Assembly (NCBI GenBank): GCA_020543525.1
Contig: JAHYIO010000004.1
Location: 682,001 to 746,000, forward strand
DNA: 64,000 nt
Source: Coriolopsis trogii
Taxonomy: Eukaryota; Basidiomycota; Agaricomycetes; Polyporales; Polyporaceae
Reading direction: 5' to 3'
Under the pieces are notes generated by a model that was not told the DNA's origin, did no database searches, and saw only the letters and a program-made list of their open reading frames with translations. Each line of letters opens with the position of its first letter. Position 1 is the stretch's first letter. Made by a program: the position numbers and the translations under genes. Below, piece after piece: positions 23,069 through 36,352 of the stretch.

Positions 23069-25420
23069 ATGGCTTCCAACTGCTTCAAGGCCGAGTCGCG
23101 TGATGTCGATATCCTCCCCTTGGGGGAAGCATATGATCTATCACAGTCGAAGAAGAAGGAAGTCTCTATCGTGGACGCTCGGAAGACCATACGCAAGATA
23201 GACCTTCGACTCCTTCCCTTCGTCTTCCTGTTCATCATCCTCTCCTTGTACGTGTCTCTTGCAGCCTGTGATGATCGATTGCTCTTTGCTTACACGCTGT
23301 GTTTCTCTTCAGGGACAGAACAAACATCGGTAGGAGCAGTCACATCGACATCACCCATATAAGACTCGATAGCTCAGTGCGAACACAGGGAATGCGAAGA
23401 TTGCAGGGCTCGTAACAGATCTGAAACTAACCGGACTGCAATATAACTTGTGCGCTGCCATATTCTTTGTGAGTACAACGTACGGTCGTCGAAAGGAATC
23501 ATGATACTGATGCATGAGACGATCCTCTCAGGTCCCGTACTGCTTCCTAGAGATCCCTTCGTAAGCTTTCCGTGGTGCCCTATCTGTAACTTTTGCTCGA
23601 ACACCTGCCACTTCTGCAGCAATCTGGCATTGAAGTTGACGAGGCCGTCGCAATGGCGTAAGTAACGATGCTGTTCCACTTGGTCCATGCAACTTTCTAA
23701 TGATCCTCGAAAGTACCTCTGACCATGCTCCTTTGGGGATGTGTCGTAATCTCGACGGCCTTCGTGAAGAATTTCCCTGCTTTTCTCGCGTACGCAGTTG
23801 TAGTCCCTTGCATCGAAAGCATGGTCATAGTGATGATATACCTCCAGCACACGGATTCTCCTCGGCGCAACGGAAGTATGTCACTCGGAATGGCCTTGTC
23901 TTGCCACTGACAATCGATCATCCAGGCTGGTCTATTCCCCGGTATCACGCTCTATCTGTGCACATGGTATCCTCGTGCATTTCAGGCGCAGCGCGTGGCA
24001 GTTATCACCGCGTCGTCCTCGCTTGCAGGAGCCTTTGGCGGGTTTTTGGCATCGGGCATTCAGAGAATGGATGGGTGAGTCCAGGTCGCGTGTCTATCAG
24101 GGTGTCTATATTAACCTGGTGTTGGCTATGATGAAGTATTAATGGACTCGCGGGGTGGTCTTGGATAGTGCGTGAAGACGCTTCGCTTGAGGGGCGCATG
24201 TAGCTGACTGAAAGCTTACAGTTCCTTATAGAAGGACTCGGTACGTTCAAGAAGATATCATCATATGCGGCATGTATCAATTGGTAGCCTCTAGTGACCG
24301 CCGCAGTCGCACTGGTCGCCTTCTTCCTCATGTATGATGTAAGTCTTGCCAGGACTGCCGCATGAGGTCGCCGCAGAATGTCCGCTCAAGCGACTTGCGC
24401 AGCACCCGCAAAACGCGTCTTTCCTGACTGAGGCGGAACGACAGTGGTTGATCGAAGCCCTCAAGAAAGACAATGCTGGGCTGTCGACGAAATTCAAGTG
24501 GAAATTTCTTACGCAAGCCCTTCGAGACCCACGTGCCTACCTCCTGCTCGTGCTCTTGTTTTTGTACGTGTCGGGGAACTTGACCATCCGCGTCCTCGGT
24601 TGATCATACACCCACACCGTTGGCAGCGTGCAGATACCAAACTACGCATTCGCGCTTTTTATCCCAACCATCGTCAACGGATTGGGTTTCTCCGCCGTCC
24701 AAACTCAGCTCCTCGCGGTTCCACCCAGCATCGCTGCATTCGTCTTCACGCTCATAGCGGGCGCCCTCGCTGATAATTTCCGCGTGCGTGGACCCCTAGT
24801 CCTCGCTGGGTGTACGGCGGCGCTCATCGGCCATGTTGTGCTCTTCACGACGGAGAGCCCGGGTGTGGCTTATGCAGGCATCATGATCGCCGCTTGCGGC
24901 CTGTCTCCCATGATCGCTATCTCGCTCTCTTGGACGGGCGGGAACATGGGTGGTGAGATGAAGAAGGCCGTCGTCCTGGCTCTTGTCATTGGGTTGGGCA
25001 ACCTCGGAGGGTGAGTGTACCGCGGCCGTCTCACTAATATCAATAGACAGCTGACAGAACCGTATACAGGGTCGTTTCGTCATTTGTATATCGGCCTCAA
25101 GACGCCCCTCGATATCGTCCTGGCCAGGCAGCGGGTATCTCGTGCATCTGCGTTGTGTGAGTGTGGCCGTCGTGTTCCTTCTCGCCATCGCCTGAGTAGC
25201 AATCCTCCCAAGGATGGTTATCTGCACCATTGCGATGCTGGAGTTCTCGCGACTCAATCGAAAGAAGATGGCACAGTGTGTCAGGGAAGGGATCACAGAG
25301 GACAGGGCTGAGGAATATGTTGATAGCGGGGACGCATCGCCGTTGTATAGGTAAGTGTGGCAATCTGCAATCGTCGAGTACTCGAGCTGATTCGTATTTC
25401 TTCCAAGGTACACAATCTGA
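23069..25420 (+). CDS. MFS transporter, ACS (Dal5/allantoate permease-like) family, copy 1
   Basis: A gene of many small exons codes for a 12-helix major facilitator of the anion:cation symporter family, which imports small organic anions such as allantoate, nicotinate or pantothenate. The cytosolic N-terminus leads to IRKIDLRLLPFVFLFIILSL and DRTNIGNAKIAGL, the signature around helix 1. Then come GLQYNLCAAIFF, NLALKLTRPSQW, AGLFPGITLYLCTWYPRAF, GAFGGFLASGIQRMDG and, after the central loop (HPQNASFLTEAERQWL), NYAFALFIPTIVNGLGFSA and ESPGVAYAGIMIAACGL. The last exons read YRPQDAPRYRPGQAAGIS and DASPLYRYTI-stop at 25418-25420. All junctions examined are GT-AG. It is the outlying member of four same-direction paralogues. 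The substrate cannot be told from sequence. Confidence 0.88.
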
Positions 25421-25522
25421 AGCGAGTCACAAGTTGTATGTACGAGTATCGATCAAGGTGCTCGGTTTTGGGGGCTGCTATACGAGCCATCACACGGCCG
25501 TCGCTGTGCCAATCCCAACCCG

Positions 25523-26995
25523 TCACCAGCCTTCGTTAGAGCGGACTGCGTAATGCCTTCCAGGAAGCAGCTCGCCACGACCGCTGCGCTTCCACGAAAA
25601 CGCGACGTCTCCCTTCAACGCCACACGTATGGCGACACCAGGCAACACCTCTAATAGGTCAGCGATGAACCCCCGAGCGGAAATCCGCATATTCTCATCG
25701 TCCTTGTGGACTGCCCGTTTTGCTTGGTGGTTGTCGGTACGGATGCGCCACGCTGGAATCCAGAAGAGGACCTTCAAGGACGGCATGAGCTCTCTTGCTA
25801 TCGCGCCGTCAACGGTGCCGGTCATGGCGTCCACGTGTCCGTTGCACGCATGTCCCTATGGGCAGGTGTCTCATGTTCAGTTGGTACATGGAGGTGAGTA
25901 TTGGAACTTCACTTACGTTTTCACATGTGTCCCAGACATCTACCGCCTCTAGTTGCGGGGCGTAAAAGCTCGCGCAGATACGCACAGGGGAGTCGTTATT
26001 GTTGCAACAATCGAAGTGTCGAAACAATCGAAGGTGGACGAGGGTGTGACCGAATAAGATGGAGATCGTCTGGTAAGTGCAGATATTGTCCTCCAGCGCG
26101 TCCATACGTATGCTCAAAGACGTGACATTGGGCTTTGGCGCGACGAAATGATCGAGGGCAGCTGTGTGGCACTCGAGGTGACGAAGCTCCGACAACATCT
26201 CCCCTGGATCATCGAGGAGCTTGAAATAGCGCTCCAGGGAATGGTCGTCGCGGTCGTCGAGCCAGTCATCGGGAATCTCGGAGGGCACATTGTTTGAGCG
26301 GAGAGCAAGACCCGCGTGGACCGAATAGAGCGCGTGTCCGCTCTTCAACTCCTCCCGGGCGGTGAACGTTGTTCGCGAGGGCACGCTCGAACGATCCACG
26401 AGCGTCCGCAAATTCTTTGCGGCACGGACGAATCGGGCGAAGGCGAACGCCAAATGTGCAGAGACCAAACCCACAGAGGAGGTGATTCTCAACGTGTGAA
26501 CGCGTCCCACCCTCTCTGGATACTGTGAGTGTTCAATGGCACGGAGGAACGAGCGGAGAGAGGCGGTGGACGTGATAGTGATATCCCGGTGCCGGTGAGT
26601 TTCCGCCGCATCGTGCAGGTAGCGTGAGGTCAGAGCAATCCGTGCGAGCCCCCTCTCATCTAAATGGGAGAGAAATAAGTGCCATATTTCGAGCGGGAAC
26701 TTGTTCGCTGCTGCAGTATGGCTCTTAGTCGCGGCTGGGATGGTCTCCGAGGTGTTGGTTAGCAGAGTCGACTCGCTTCGTTCGCATTTGTTCGCGGAGT
26801 CGTCGCTTTCGATGTAGTCTTTTGTAAGGTTGGGTCTTGACCTCTGGTTTGATTGAACGATGCAAGAACAAATTGATGAGCGACAGAGTCAAATCCTACA
26901 AAGCTATGGCGCACCTTGACTATGATTGCTCGGTCGATAATAGACCCAGACTCTGTGATTTGCGTAGTATCACGGAGCTTGCGCTTTGCAACCAT
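25523..26995 (-). CDS. F-box domain protein
   Basis: Three exons (26915-26995, 25917-26843, 25523-25855) total 1341 nt, 446 residues. The F-box core follows a charged N-terminal region: FPLEIWHLFLSHLDERGLAR then IALTSRYLHDAAETHRHRDI. Next comes a region of leucine-rich helices and strands (GRVHTLRITSS, LRHLECHTAALD, LVHLRLFRHFD) typical of mushroom F-box proteins. F-box proteins link Skp1-cullin ubiquitin ligases to substrates. The first exon was chosen because an ATG at 26995 splices in phase (intron 26844-26914, GTGCGC to CAG) onto the F-box exon, which has no start codon of its own. The second intron is 25856-25916. The target is unknown. Confidence 0.82.
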
Positions 26996-27602
26996 TTTTG
27001 CAGGCCCCTCCTCCAAAGACAGAGGTAACAAGGGAGAAAGCGATGGCGTTGGGGAAGCATAAACGTAACCAGAGGCTGCAGCCGGCGACCCTCCAATTGC
27101 AATGAGCGCCTAGTTGCACGTGAGCAGATCTCGGGCTGCAGCACGCGAATCCTCTCCTCGAGGTGAACCTCACACTACAGGGGAAGTTGTGTTGATATTC
27201 TTCGTATGCTGGTGCGTGTACTGTCGCGGGGATAGTCATTTCTGGGCATGCTCACAGATTTGGTGTGACAAACACAGATGACCACAACGACCACCATGCA
27301 GTATGCTTGTCCTGACATAGGCGTTTGAAGAGGAGGTTTCACATACTGTGAGTTCACAACAACAGAAATATGTTTAATGGGCCACATGAAGCCGAAAGTT
27401 CCGAGACAGCACTTTCATTGGACCATGTATGCTATTCAATGCGCAAGCACCTCATCGGTCTCTACTGACAAAACCGTGGGCTATGGGCTATCTGGGCGGT
27501 TGTCATTCGGAGTGGTAGCCTTGACAGGTACCACTTGCTGCCCCGGAGAAGCTCATGAGGCAGGGAGTGTATCACACTTTCTCGTCATGGGGTTCAAGTG
27601 AG
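26996..27602. other. intergenic, no gene recognised
   Basis: Nothing beyond short frames is seen between the F-box gene start and the stop of the sugar-type transporter. Confidence 0.35.
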
Positions 27603-29936
27603 TCACCCGGTTTCGACCCCAGCGCCTGGACATCGTGCTGCAGAGCTAAACATAATATCAGCATCTTGCGTAGCAGAAGCGCGGCACGTAAGATGTGCAC
27701 AGAAGACATATGTACCTCGCTCCTGAGCAGCGATGTCCGCCAAGCGCTTGTCCTCCTGCACTGCGCCGAAGATGATGTCCATCTCCTCCAGACTGCGACC
27801 TTTTGTCTCCGGAATGAGCCTGCGGAAGGAACCGAGCAGCCATTATCAGCGCGGGCGCGGCGTATTCGTTAGGACAAGAACAGAAGTGGCGGGTGGTTCC
27901 AGAGTTCGAATGGGACGTACAGCGAGAAGACGGTCAAGACGATCAGGTCGATTGTGCCGAACATGAAGAACATCTTGTATCCCAGTACCGTCTGCATCGT
28001 GGGCGTCGCTTTTGAAATGGTGAAGTCTAGGTGAGGGGCAAACCGCGAGCTCAGATATCGTATCCGGGCTAAGATGAACGACGGTGGCATCGGGGCGAAG
28101 ACTTACTCGACAACCACTGCGAAGCGCTCCCAATTGCAAGGCCGTAGTGCCGCGTCCGCGTCGGGAAGATATCAGACACATACACCCATCTGTAGGCAGA
28201 ATGATCAGTATAGCTCACTGTTGTTCACACCCAGTTTGACTGACGGGAGCGGACCCCAACCCATCGAATAGAGGCAAACGTAAATGTAGAGCATGGCAGC
28301 CATGGCCTTGCTCGCTGGCGGGGGACTCGTCGCGTCTTTCGGCGGAGGAAACTCCTTCAATAGCGCGCCAATGATGAAGAAAAGAACACCCATGCCGATG
28401 CTTGAGATGAAGAGCGAGTACTTGCGTCCGAACGAGTCGAAGAGGAAGAACACGAACGTCGCCGTCGCTAACAGCTTCATTATTCCGTATATCCCCGATG
28501 CGAGCAGCGAGCTCGTTGTGCCCGTGTAGCCTATCTGTGGTCCCACAGTGGATGTGTCAATATGTGATGCGGCCACTCGTTGAAGTCAGGAGTAGGATTT
28601 ACCTGGGAGAATATCTGCGGAGCGTAGTATCCAACCGAGTTCTGCCCATTCCAATTTTGCAGCACAAAGATCACGATGGCGATGACGAACCGGACGAGGT
28701 GACCCTTTCCGAAGAACGCCTCCTTCACGCCAAAGCCTTTCCTTGCCTCGCGTTCTTCCGCAATCGCAGCCTCGATCTCCGCAATCTCAGCCCGAACGCG
28801 ATGGTCGTCTACAGGGAGCCCCCGGAGGTACGCGAGGTTCTCGAATGCTTGATCAACGCGACCGATAGAAGCAAGCCACCGAGGAGATTCTTTGACGGTG
28901 AGAAGACCGATAGTCATAAGTCCTGCCGGGACGAGCTGGAAGCCGAAAGGGATCCGCCAGACCGCATTTCCTGTCTTGATGTGTGCACTAATTCCGACTA
29001 GATCATATACAGAAATTGTCAGCAGCATGTATATGTCGTAAGGAGGATGCATACAGTTGATGAAGTACGAAAGCACCAGCCCACTTGCGATCATGATCTG
29101 ATTCATGCCGGTCAGACGAGCACGGACGTCCTTTGGCGCACATTCCGAGACGAAGGTGGGCGCGACAGCGGAGATCGCGCCAACGCCTATTCCTGCAACC
29201 ACGCGTCCTGAGTATATGTAACCCAGTCCGCGCGACCCTCCAGCGATAGTCTGCAAGATCTAGAGAACGCAAGGCATGAGTATCCAAGCGCTAAAACTAG
29301 TCGCGGCAGACTCACGGCACCAACAGAGAAGACAAGACTCCACATGAAAAGGGACCATTTCCTCCCAATGGCGGCTGACCAAGTAGAGGTCAGAAATACT
29401 CCCCTCAGCAGCCCATTGCGTGCGAACGTTTTTCAGCGATGAATGACCGGCGAAGGTTTCATGGAGAAAACAGAGGCGTCCACCTGACTCTCTCGCAGGT
29501 GGCGCGCTCTCACCCGGTGCATCATACAAAAATAGAGAACCTTAGGGGGCGTAGCACTCACCCGATAGAGGCGCGCTTCCAAGTGCCCCAAAGAAAGCCC
29601 CAGCCTGTAGGACGGAGACGACGTTTGAGTTGATGTCGTTCGCCTTCTGCGTGTTCGAGTGTCCCGACGCGTCTGTGATCCCAAAATGGCTCTTGAAGTA
29701 GTCCTGTGACACAACACCCCCGCTCACGCCTCTGTAGTAGATCAGGTAAGATCGTGTTAGGTATTGAAGGATCGAACGACTGACGTATCATAGCCGAACA
29801 GAACAAAGCCCCAATACACGACGAACGCGAGCCCTGTGCCAATATAGATGAGTCAGCGCAAAATCACATAGACAGAGCATCAAAACGCACAGTAGACTCG
29901 GATATTCTGGAACACGCCCGTTCTGTTAGCGTTCAT
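27603..29936 (-). CDS. MFS sugar porter / quinate permease-like transporter
   Basis: A multi-exon gene starts at MNANRTGVFQNIRVY (29936) and ends near 27603. It carries sugar-porter signatures: FGYDTGVSGGVVSQDYF after helix 1, VVSVLQAGAFFGALGSAPLS, RGLGYIYSGRVVAGIGVGAI with VAPTFVSECAPKDVRARLTG, ESPRWLASIGRVDQA, a central helical linker (EIEAAIAEEREARKGFG), LQNWNGQNSVGYYAPQIF, and the closing PETKGRSLEEMDIIFGAV. The combination SAVAPTFVSECAPK with NGQNSVGYYAPQ is close to fungal quinate permeases, although hexose transport is equally possible. It would be a proton-coupled importer of the plasma membrane. It is divergent from ACS copy 2 across 1.1 kb and splits that copy from ACS copy 1. Confidence 0.88.
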
Positions 29937-31082
29937 GGTGCAAGGTATGACAGGATGCACTCGGGCAGTGGGGAGAACCCTGTCGCCGCTCTAAGAGCCT
30001 CTGCCTTAAGTAGCATGAGAGGCATGCGTATCTGACGTGCGCAACTTCACAAACTAAGAATGCACTTCACTGCAGTTGGCGTGAAATGAGAAGATAACAC
30101 TCTTCGCCAACGTGCGCTTCCAAAAATCTGACCTTGAATAACTTGAACGAGGCGCAACAGCGGGGTGGCGCTACTCTGAGTAGGACCGTCCAGCGTCTTG
30201 CATTCATGCTCATATGCCTCACAAGGCTCTGTTCTTGTCTGCCCGAGATTCAGGTCAGAATCTGAGGTCGATACAATATGAAAGGGGTCCCAGACTGACG
30301 ATGTAACGAGAAACGACAGTAGTGTGACTGTTACTACTTAAGTACTAGGAGTGGTACTGCGAACTGTACTAACTCGAGCGCCCGAACCGAGCGTCTACAG
30401 GCACGTGACCTTAACATCTTCGAGGCTGACTGAGACTCTGCTGAAACTTCTGAATCTCAATCCATTGCAGAGGCGTACACGTCTGGATCATATGCATCTG
30501 AAGGTTCGTACGCTCTGACATATTTGAGGAGTGCTGAATAACGGAGGCAGACCCGGTAGGATCACAAATGTTGAATGAATGTGGGTTTTACCCAGGGTAA
30601 TAACGGGGGAAGAAAACATCACCAAGTTCGAGCAAAACTGGTGCCAGCAGTACTGCAATTGCTTGTCATGGACATTGGAGCTACGTTGCACCGCTCCGGA
30701 GCGTTGACAGGAAGCGCATAGCCGCAGAATACGGCCGTGTGATTCGAGCTGCATCGTTCGCCCTTTCTATTCTCGCAACTAGTTTCGCACAGAGCCGCTG
30801 ACGCGGCGACTCGGGGTCATCAGCAGTATCCATCACGAGATCAAGCCTCCTACTATTGCTGTCAATTTTGTATGCCAAGAAATGGGCCGAGGCGGACCTC
30901 CGTTGCTCAGCGTCCCGAGCTCAAAAAGGCAGGCTTGAAACTCTCCTCGTCGCTTATCTACCTCCCGGGAGTGTCTCAGCTGCCCGAACGGCTACAGAAC
31001 GGCGATACACGGTGGAACTCGATATAAGGAGTTTGGGAGCCGTCTCTCTCCCTACCTGACCGCATCCTTGTACAGCGCGAAG
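29937..31082. other. divergent intergenic region upstream of ACS copy 2
   Basis: No gene is recognised. The last 180 nt (about 30900-31082) resemble the matching region before ACS copy 3 (about 33830-34032), including GCTCAG-CGTCCCG and CGGCTACAGAACGGCGAT versus CGGGTACAGAGCGGCGAT words. A TATAAG lies at 31023-31028, 55 nt before the ATG. Confidence 0.5.
31023..31028 (+). promoter_or_regulatory. possible TATA box of ACS copy 2
   Basis: TATAAG within CGATATAAGG lies 55 nt before the ATG at 31083. Confidence 0.35.
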
Positions 31083-33385
31083 ATGTCATCACTTGATGTC
31101 AACGACAAGTCCGGAACTGTAGACACAGGAGCCCTCACTCCTTCCAACGGTATTCTCGCCCATGCTGAACTCGAGAAGACTCAAGTGGACCCTAGTAAAG
31201 TTATACGAAAGCTCGATATCCGTCTCCTTCCCTTCGTTTGCTTCCTCTACGTTTTGTCGTTCTTGTGAGTCTCTCCTTGGCTTACGATGTCTGTGAGCAC
31301 TGAGCAGAATATACACTAGGGATAGGACGAACATCGGTACGAGATCAATGACTTAATAAGATTCAGAGGCATTCATTGCCCCGTTCATAGGGAATGCGAA
31401 AGTTGCGGGGCTCACCGCGGACCTGCATCTCACCGGTCTCCAGTATAACCTATGTACAGCGATATTTTTCGTACGTATCGGAATCGCGTGCATTTTCTCT
31501 GTGTCTCATATTTTTGACACGTTTCTAGCTAACGTACAGCCTCTTTGAAGTGCCGTCGTGAGTACTCCAAGCCCTAGCGTGGTCCTCTACTGACCAAAAT
31601 GAGGACAGGAACGTTGCATTGAAATTGACGAGACCTTCTCTATGGAGTGAGTCCCAAGTTAAATCGTGGGCTATACACGACGCTGACATTTATGTCGTAG
31701 TACCTCTGATCATGTTCGTCTGGGGTTGTATATTGGTCTCGATGGCTTTCGTGAAGAATTTCTCGGGTCTTCTTATGTACGCCGTTCCTCGAGTCGGCGA
31801 TCCCCCGTTACTAACGGCTGCTTCAGAGCCCGTATATTCTTAGGCGTTGCTGAGGTCGTTTTTCACGACACATAGCATGATTTTACCTGCACTGATAATC
31901 GAAGACAGGCTGGTATGTTTCCGGGGATCACATTTTACCTCTGCATTTGGTATCCTCGAGTGTACCAAGGGCAACGTGTAGCAGTTTTCTCGTCGTCTGC
32001 ATCTCTTGCGGGTGCGTTCGGTGGGTTGCTGGCCTCAGCAATACAGAATATGGAGGGGTGAGCGGAAGTTTTCTCTCCACGCCTCAATCTCACGTTTTCT
32101 GGCCTCCAGCATTGGCGGACTCGCAGGATGGTCATGGATCGTACGTTCAATCAATGCGGCGCGAAACTTGACTACTAAAGCTGAAGGGCATTGTTGCAGT
32201 TCTTGCTGGAAGGACTCAGTAGGTGAACGCTGCTCTGCGTCTCTCACGATGCTGACACACGTTATGTGCAGTAACAAGTGCTGTGGCTGTCGCGGCTTAC
32301 TTCTTTATGTCTGATGTGCGTATGGTCCTCATCACGGCAGACGATCTCCATGATGAACAGCCATGTACAGTATCCAGAAAATGCGGCGTTCCTTACCGAG
32401 CCTGAACGCCAGTGGTTGACTGGGATTTTAAAGGCAGACAACACCGGGCTGTCGAAGACTTTCAAATGGAAATATGTCTGGCAAGCACTCCGAGACCCCC
32501 ACGCGTATCTCTTCGTATGCATCTATCTCTTGTGCGTTCAAAATCTCAGGATCCCCTGCTTCGGATCACTCACGTACTTGTACAGCGTCATCATCCCCGC
32601 GTACGCCTTCGCTCTGTTCCTTCCTACCATTGTGAATGGGCTCGGCTTCTCGGCTATCCACGCACAACTGCTCTCCGTTCCTCCCAATATCATCGGCTTC
32701 TTCTTCACCCTCTTGGCTGGACGACTGTCGGATAGGTTCAGAGTGCGCGGTCCGATCGTTCTGGCAGGCGCGTTAGTGTCGCTAGCGGGATGCGTGATCC
32801 TGTTCGCCACTGAGAGTCCCAAAGCGGGCTATGCGGGAGTTATGATCGCAGCATGCGGACTCTTCCCCACGGTCGCGGTAATTCTGTCCTGGACTGGAGC
32901 GAACTTTGCAGGTGACGCCAAGAAGGCTGTTGTACTTGCCATGGTCATTGGTCTGGGCAACCTGGGTGGGTGAGTGCCGCATTTCTGACCGTTTGATATG
33001 TATGACGGCATAGCTGACTATGATACATTTGCACTTCTAGGATAGCCTCTTCTTTCGTCTACAGATCTCAAGATAGCCCGAGATATCACCCAGGTCATGC
33101 GACGGCCATATCGTGCCTTTGTGTTCTGTGAGACATCGCGCCTCCTGGTTTATGTACCAACCTGACCCGTATTCAGCATTGCCCTCTGCGCTATCGCCAT
33201 GATTGAATACAGTCGAAAGAACCTCAAGAAGGTAGCTCGATGTGAACGGGACAGCATCACGGAAGATCACTACGATGAGTATGCCGACGCGGGAGATGCT
33301 TCCCCACTGTACAGGTACCGTGCCAGCCCCCTCGTGTTCTTCCGTTGACTGATTTATCTCGTCCCATCAAAGATACACGATCTGA
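31083..33385 (+). CDS. MFS transporter, ACS (Dal5-like) family, copy 2
   Basis: It starts MSSLDVNDKSG and has the same exon layout as copy 1. Key segments are VIRKLDIRLLPFVCFLYVLS, DRTNIGNAKVAGL, LQYNLCTAIFF, NVALKLTRPSLW, AGMFPGITFYLCIWYPRV, GAFGGLLASAIQNMEG, YPENAAFLTEPERQWLTG, AYAFALFLPTIVNGLGFSAI and ESPKAGYAGVMIAACGLFP. The end is DASPLYRYTI with the stop at 33383-33385. Introns are short and GT-AG. It is clearly the nearest relative of copy 3 both in protein and in upstream DNA, so the pair is a recent tandem duplication. Helix content and motifs are complete; the substrate is unknown. Confidence 0.88.
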
Positions 33386-34032
33386 AGCGACATATTATTA
33401 GCCTCTGGCTCACGGAGCCTGCTTGCATTCTGTGCCGTTATTCTGCCTTGCGTGATTGTTCGTCGGTGCTCCGATGCGGGCCGGAAGATACCGCTCTGGT
33501 AGCCCTTGACAGCCATTCAGGTCGCCGATGAGAATGAGACGGTATCGACTGGAAATCTACTCTTCGTCACTGACCTTCCGCTTAGTTCCATAGCGAGCAG
33601 GTATTCGAAATCATGCACCAAGCACCGTCAAACCTTACCCACAGAAATAACGGATACATGATCATGTGCATCCAGAACCGAAGCCGGCCGAGTTCCTGAA
33701 TTATTCATGTGCACCGCAGATAGCTGACCTTGAATACAGGCGCTGCGATCACGGCATGGGATCATCGTTTGGAGTTCGAGCGTTTCGTTCATGCCGTTAC
33801 TGTCCATAGCCAGTACAATGAGTCGAGTCGGACGTCCGCTGCTCAGTCAGCGTCCCGGACACGCAAGGGTAATCGTGGCACTCTTCTCTGCCCCGTTTTA
33901 CGTCTTACGAGCATCTCAGCTGTCTCAACGGGTACAGAGCGGCGATGTGGCGTCTCACAGACAGGAGCTTATTATGAGAAGTACGGAAGCCGTCCCTCTC
34001 CCCACCTGACTGCAGCCCTCCACATTGTACCC
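33386..34032. other. intergenic between ACS copies 2 and 3
   Basis: No gene is recognised. The right 200 nt match the upstream region of copy 2, as expected if promoter and gene were duplicated together. Confidence 0.5.
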
Positions 34033-36352
34033 ATGGCATCCCTCATCAAATCCGAACCTTCAGGCGTCGGGACCGTCACGCCTTCGGACGGGGTATCAGC
34101 CCAGGTAGAACTTGAGAAGACACAAGTGGATCCAAAGAAGGTCATGCGCAAACTTGATATCCGGCTCCTGCCATTCGTTTGCTTCCTCTACGTTCTGGCG
34201 TTCTTGTGAGTTTATCTCGTTTCATGATTGTGGAAGAAACTGAGGATACAACACATCAGGGACCGGACGAACATCGGTACGATTGGAACGATTGTGAACG
34301 CGATAACGACGCTCATGCGCGCCTTTCAGGGAATGCAAAAGTTGCAGGTCTTGCTGAGGACATCCACCTTACCGGTCTGCAGTACAATCTGTGTGCAGCC
34401 ATCTTCTTCGTACGGCATACAGATAGAATATCATTTCTCTTAGGTTAGGCTAATGCGCCTTTAGATCACATACAGCCTTTTCGAAGTGCCATCGTAAGTT
34501 GTGCACAAGCTGCGCCGGTATACTGACCACTAAAACAACGACCGCAGAAATATCGCGTTGAAGCTGACAAGGCCTTCGCTATGGAGCAAGTACAAATCAA
34601 TTCATAGACTCAGCAAGCGACACTGACTTCCTGTCATAGTACCTCTTATTATGTTTGCATGGGGATGCATATTGGTTTCAATGGCGTTCGTGAAGAACTT
34701 CTCGGGTCTTCTCGTGTAAGTTATCCTCTTATAGCACTATCCATGTTCTGACGAGCTCCCATAGTGCCCGGACGTTTCTGGGCATAGCTGAGGTGCGTGT
34801 GACGGTACAATGCATGAACCATGCCTGTGCTAATCAAAGCGGATAGGCTGGCATGTTCCCCGGAATAACGTTCTACCTTTGTATCTGGTATCCTCGAGCA
34901 TGCCAAGGGCAGCGTATGGCGATATTCTCCTCGTCTACGTCGCTTGCCGGTGCATTCGGTGGATTGTTGGCCTCTGCGATAAACAACATGGACGGGTGAG
35001 TACTGTCCAGCCAGTGGTATTGACATTCGCGAGACTCATATGTTCTGGTCTCATAGTATTGCCGGGCTTGCGGGATGGTCTTGGATCGTACGTTTGCACG
35101 ACCCCTATACTGTACACTGGCTTGGAATACTGAATCATGCTGTTGCAGTTTCTCCTTGAGGGGCTGCGTGAGTGGCCTCTGCACTTCTTCGTCGCATCAC
35201 CATGCTGACTGGGAGTACATTCAGTGACCGTGATCACTGCAATTGCAGCTTACTTCTTCATGTCTGACGTGAGTATGCTACTTTGTACCTCGCAGCTGCT
35301 CATGTAATGGACCATTATGCAGTATCCTGAAAGCGCTCCATTCCTCACTGAGCCCGAACGCGAGTGGTTGCTTGAGACCATCAGGACGGACAACACAGGC
35401 CTGTCGAAGGGCTTTAAGTGGAAGTACTGCTGGCAAGCCCTTCGCGATCCTCACACATATCTCTTCGTTTTCATGTATATGCTGTACGTGCCAGCATCTC
35501 CACATTTCTGAACATGCGTGCGTGCTTACCAACATGGATACCATGGATAGCACCGTCATCCCCGTTTACGCCTTCGCGCTTTTCCTCCCGACGATCGTGA
35601 ACGGACTCGGCTTCTCCGCCATTCACGCACAACTGCTCACCGTGCCTCCCAACATCGTAGGCTTCTTGTTCACCCTCTTAGCTGGGGGACTGTCCGACAA
35701 GTTCGGAGTGCGCGGCCCGATCGTCCTTGCAGGAGCGTTAGCGTCACTGACGGGATACGTGATCCTATTCGCGACTGAGAGTCCGAAAGCGGGCTACGCG
35801 GGGGTCATGATCACGGCATGCGGGCTGTTCCCTATCATCGCCGTATTCCAGTCCTGGATGGGCGCAAATTTTGCAGGCGATGCTAAGAAGGCCGTTGTCC
35901 TGGCCATGGTCATCGGCCTGGGAAACCTCGGAGGGTGAGTGCTAGTCATATCCCTTGTCACCTATGGTAGCAAAACCGACCATAATGCACACGCATTGCC
36001 AGAATCGTGTCTTCGTTCGTATACAGACCTCAGGATAGCCCGAGGTACCATCCGGGACACGCAACGGTGATATCATGCCTAAGCATTCTGTACGTTGTCA
36101 CGCATCGTCATCTGTATACATAACTGACGGTGACATAGAATTGCCCTGTGCGCTGGGACCATCATCGAATACCAACGACTTAATCGTCAGAAGGCCGCAC
36201 GGTGTGAACGGGAGAACCTCACGGAGGACCACTACAGCCAATTCGCCGAGGTGGGAGACGCCTCCCCGCTGTATAGGTGACGCCAGCCATCTTGAACCTT
36301 TGTATCCTCCTACTGACTAACTGTCCCACTTCTTTAAAGATACACGATATGA
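34033..36352 (+). CDS. MFS transporter, ACS (Dal5-like) family, copy 3
   Basis: It starts MASLIKSEPSGVGTVTPSDG and continues VELEKTQVDPKKVMRKLDIR, nearly the same as copy 2. Later segments are NAKVAGL-like NAKVAGLAEDIHL, AGMFPGITFYLCIWYPRA, GAFGGLLASAINNMDG, YPESAPFLTEPEREWLLE, AYAFALFLPTIVNGLGFS-like after a Pro-Val, and ESPKAGYAGVMITACGLFP. The final exon ends RYTI with the stop at 36350-36352. All the transmembrane blocks of the family are present and no lesion was seen. The exon count and intron positions match copy 2. Confidence 0.87.
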